Of a stretch of 64,000 nucleotides of DNA, positions 62,741 through 64,000 are shown piece by piece (position 1 is the stretch's first letter; each line of letters starts with the position of its first letter). A program made the position numbers and the translations under genes. The notes under the pieces are model-generated. The model was not told the origin of the DNA. It worked only from the letters and a program-made list of their open reading frames with translations, and ran no database searches. Source of the stretch: Saprospiraceae bacterium (lineage in GTDB: Bacteria; Bacteroidota; Bacteroidia; Chitinophagales; Saprospiraceae); the NCBI GenBank assembly GCA_029212405.1, contig JARGNR010000009.1, positions 42,269 through 106,268 of the forward strand, written 5' to 3'.

Positions 62741-63943
62741 ATGAATTTACACGAATATCAGGGCAAAGAACTACTTGCATCTTATGGAGTAGCTATACAA
62801 AGAGGGAAAATTGCACACACAGTAGAAGAAGCAGTACAAGCATTTAAAGAATTGCAAGAAGAAACAAACACAGAGATGTGTGTGGTAAAGGCTCAAATCC
62901 ATGCTGGTGGAAGAGGAAAAGGTGGGGGTGTAAAGCTTGCCAAAAATGTGGCTGAGTTAAAAGAACATGCTGGTAATATATTAGGCATGATGCTTAAAAC
63001 GCCACAAACTCCAGGCGGGATGGACGGTTCAGGTAAATTGGTGAGAAAAGTATTAATCGCCGAAGACACCTACGCTCCAGATTTTGACGCGAATAAAGAA
63101 TACTATATTTCTATTTTAATGGATAGAGGTAGAAAGCAAAATGTGATTATTTATTCTACTGAAGGAGGAATGGATATTGAAGCGGTTGCGGAAGAAACAC
63201 CAGAAAAGGTTCACAAAGAATACATTGATCCGCATATGGGATTATTAGGATTTCAGACAAGAAAGATTGCTTTTAATCTAGGTTTGGAAGGCAAAGCATT
63301 CAAAGAAATGACCAAGTTCATATCTAAGTTATATGCGGCATTTGTCGGTTCTGACGCTTCTCTTTTTGAAATCAATCCTTGTTTGCACACCGGAGATGAT
63401 AGAATTTTAGCAGTAGATAGTAAAGTATCTTTGGACGATAATGCATTATTCAGACATGCTGACTTAGCGGAATTAAGAGATACGGATGAAGAAGATCCTA
63501 CAGAAGTAGAAGCACAAAGCTATGGGTTGAACTTTGTAAACCTAGATGGGAATGTAGGTTGCATGGTCAACGGAGCAGGCTTAGCAATGGCAACAATGGA
63601 TATTATTAAATTATCTGGTGGATCTCCAGCCAATTTCTTGGATGTTGGAGGAACTGCTGATGCGGCTAGAGTGGAACAAGCATTCAGAATTATCCTTAGA
63701 GATGAAAATGTAAAAGCTATTCTTATCAATATATTTGGTGGAATCGTGAGATGCGACAGAGTTGCGCAAGGTGTAGTTGATGCTTATAAGAATATTGGAG
63801 ATATAAAAGTACCAATCATAGTAAGATTGCAAGGAACAAATGCAGACATAGCTAAAACCATCATTGATGAAAGCGGTCTAGAAGTACATTCTGCTATTCT
63901 ACTAAAAGAAGCTGCAGATTTGGTAAAACAAGTAGTAGCTTAA
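62741..63943 (+). CDS. sucC: Succinyl-CoA synthetase beta subunit
   Basis: This 400-residue ATP-grasp enzyme starts MNLHEYQGKELLASYGV, with the loop 'AGGRGKGGGVKLAKN', the 'LFEINPC' strand, and 'LINIFGGIVRCDRVAQGVVD' near the end. Together with an alpha subunit (not in the window) it converts succinyl-CoA plus ADP or GDP to succinate and ATP or GTP in the TCA cycle. The stop is 57 bases from the window edge; no downstream gene can be assigned. Confidence 0.96.
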   Translation: MNLHEYQGKELLASYGVAIQRGKIAHTVEEAVQAFKELQEETNTEMCVVKAQIHAGGRGKGGGVKLAKNVAELKEHAGNILGMMLKTPQTPGGMDGSGKLVRKVLIAEDTYAPDFDANKEYYISILMDRGRKQNVIIYSTEGGMDIEAVAEETPEKVHKEYIDPHMGLLGFQTRKIAFNLGLEGKAFKEMTKFISKLYAAFVGSDASLFEINPCLHTGDDRILAVDSKVSLDDNALFRHADLAELRDTDEEDPTEVEAQSYGLNFVNLDGNVGCMVNGAGLAMATMDIIKLSGGSPANFLDVGGTADAARVEQAFRIILRDENVKAILINIFGGIVRCDRVAQGVVDAYKNIGDIKVPIIVRLQGTNADIAKTIIDESGLEVHSAILLKEAADLVKQVVA

Positions 63944-64000
63944 TTGAGACTGTTCATTAAAGTGTGTCTACTAACTTTGACAGATGAAAAACAAAAAGGA

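Noticed and set aside
1..64000. CRISPR arrays, insertion sequences, prophage or integrative elements
   Set aside because: No regularly spaced repeats, transposase, integrase or phage structural genes were found on either strand.

Overview
The window is a 64 kb piece of an AT-rich Bacteroidota chromosome. The assignment rests on several features: two proteins with C-terminal type IX secretion (T9SS) sorting domains; a ubiE-porT gene pair; an ECF sigma / FecR / TonB-receptor / DUF4249 block; an alternative complex III (ACIII) respiratory operon; weak ribosome binding sites; and repeated TAnnTTTG promoter elements. A marine or environmental, aerobic, menaquinone-using member, possibly Saprospira-like, fits best, but the exact family cannot be fixed from the sequence. 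I see no rRNA, CRISPR array, insertion sequence, prophage or integron.

Layout. 1-4.3 kb: the tail of a di-haem cytochrome c peroxidase, two hotdog thioesterases, a patatin/outer-membrane-barrel protein and a DUF1415 protein. 4.4-10 kb: a secreted LVIVD-repeat T9SS protein, aminopeptidase P, a DM13 lipoprotein and an outer-membrane barrel. 10-12.4 kb: a YqiJ-like membrane protein and a flotillin. 12.4-16.9 kb: a leftward gene set of P-loop ATPase, MscS-like membrane protein, cation/proton antiporter and a small CDGSH Fe-S protein. 17.1-20.6 kb: a three-gene biotin-dependent acyl-CoA carboxylase operon. 20.8-27.6 kb: a Crp-type regulator, then DUF4249 lipoprotein, TonB receptor, FecR anti-sigma and ECF sigma. 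27.7-31.6 kb: an accessory-looking stretch with an orphan lipoprotein, two FlbD-like small paralogues, a broken response regulator, a GNAT-like protein, two long empty intervals and tRNA-His. 31.8-39.3 kb: a LOG-family hydrolase, a large FG-GAP/ASPIC T9SS protein, an O-methyltransferase, ubiE, porT and two small outer-membrane barrels.

39.4-56.0 kb is one long leftward respiratory cluster: actA-B-C-D-E-F (ACIII, quinol to cytochrome c or oxidase), then cytochrome oxidase subunits II and I, cyoE, two subunit III proteins and subunit IV. A terminator-like hairpin follows, and then an SCO-like protein, a DUF420 protein and a small membrane protein. Together these move electrons from menaquinol to oxygen; ubiE (36.4 kb) supplies the last step of menaquinone synthesis. 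56.2-64 kb: thyA, a tiny secreted protein, a PspA-like membrane coiled-coil protein with a coiled-coil partner, a barrel protein, dnaK, and divergently sucC.

The most noteworthy items are: an OmpA-type peptidoglycan-binding domain fused to cytochrome oxidase subunit II; the ATPase/MscS-like/antiporter gene set, which I do not recognise as a described system; a tRNA-His with three U-U mismatches in its stems; a freshly broken response regulator; an SCO-like protein with no cysteine at all; and histidine-rich segments recurring in several subunits of the respiratory cluster.
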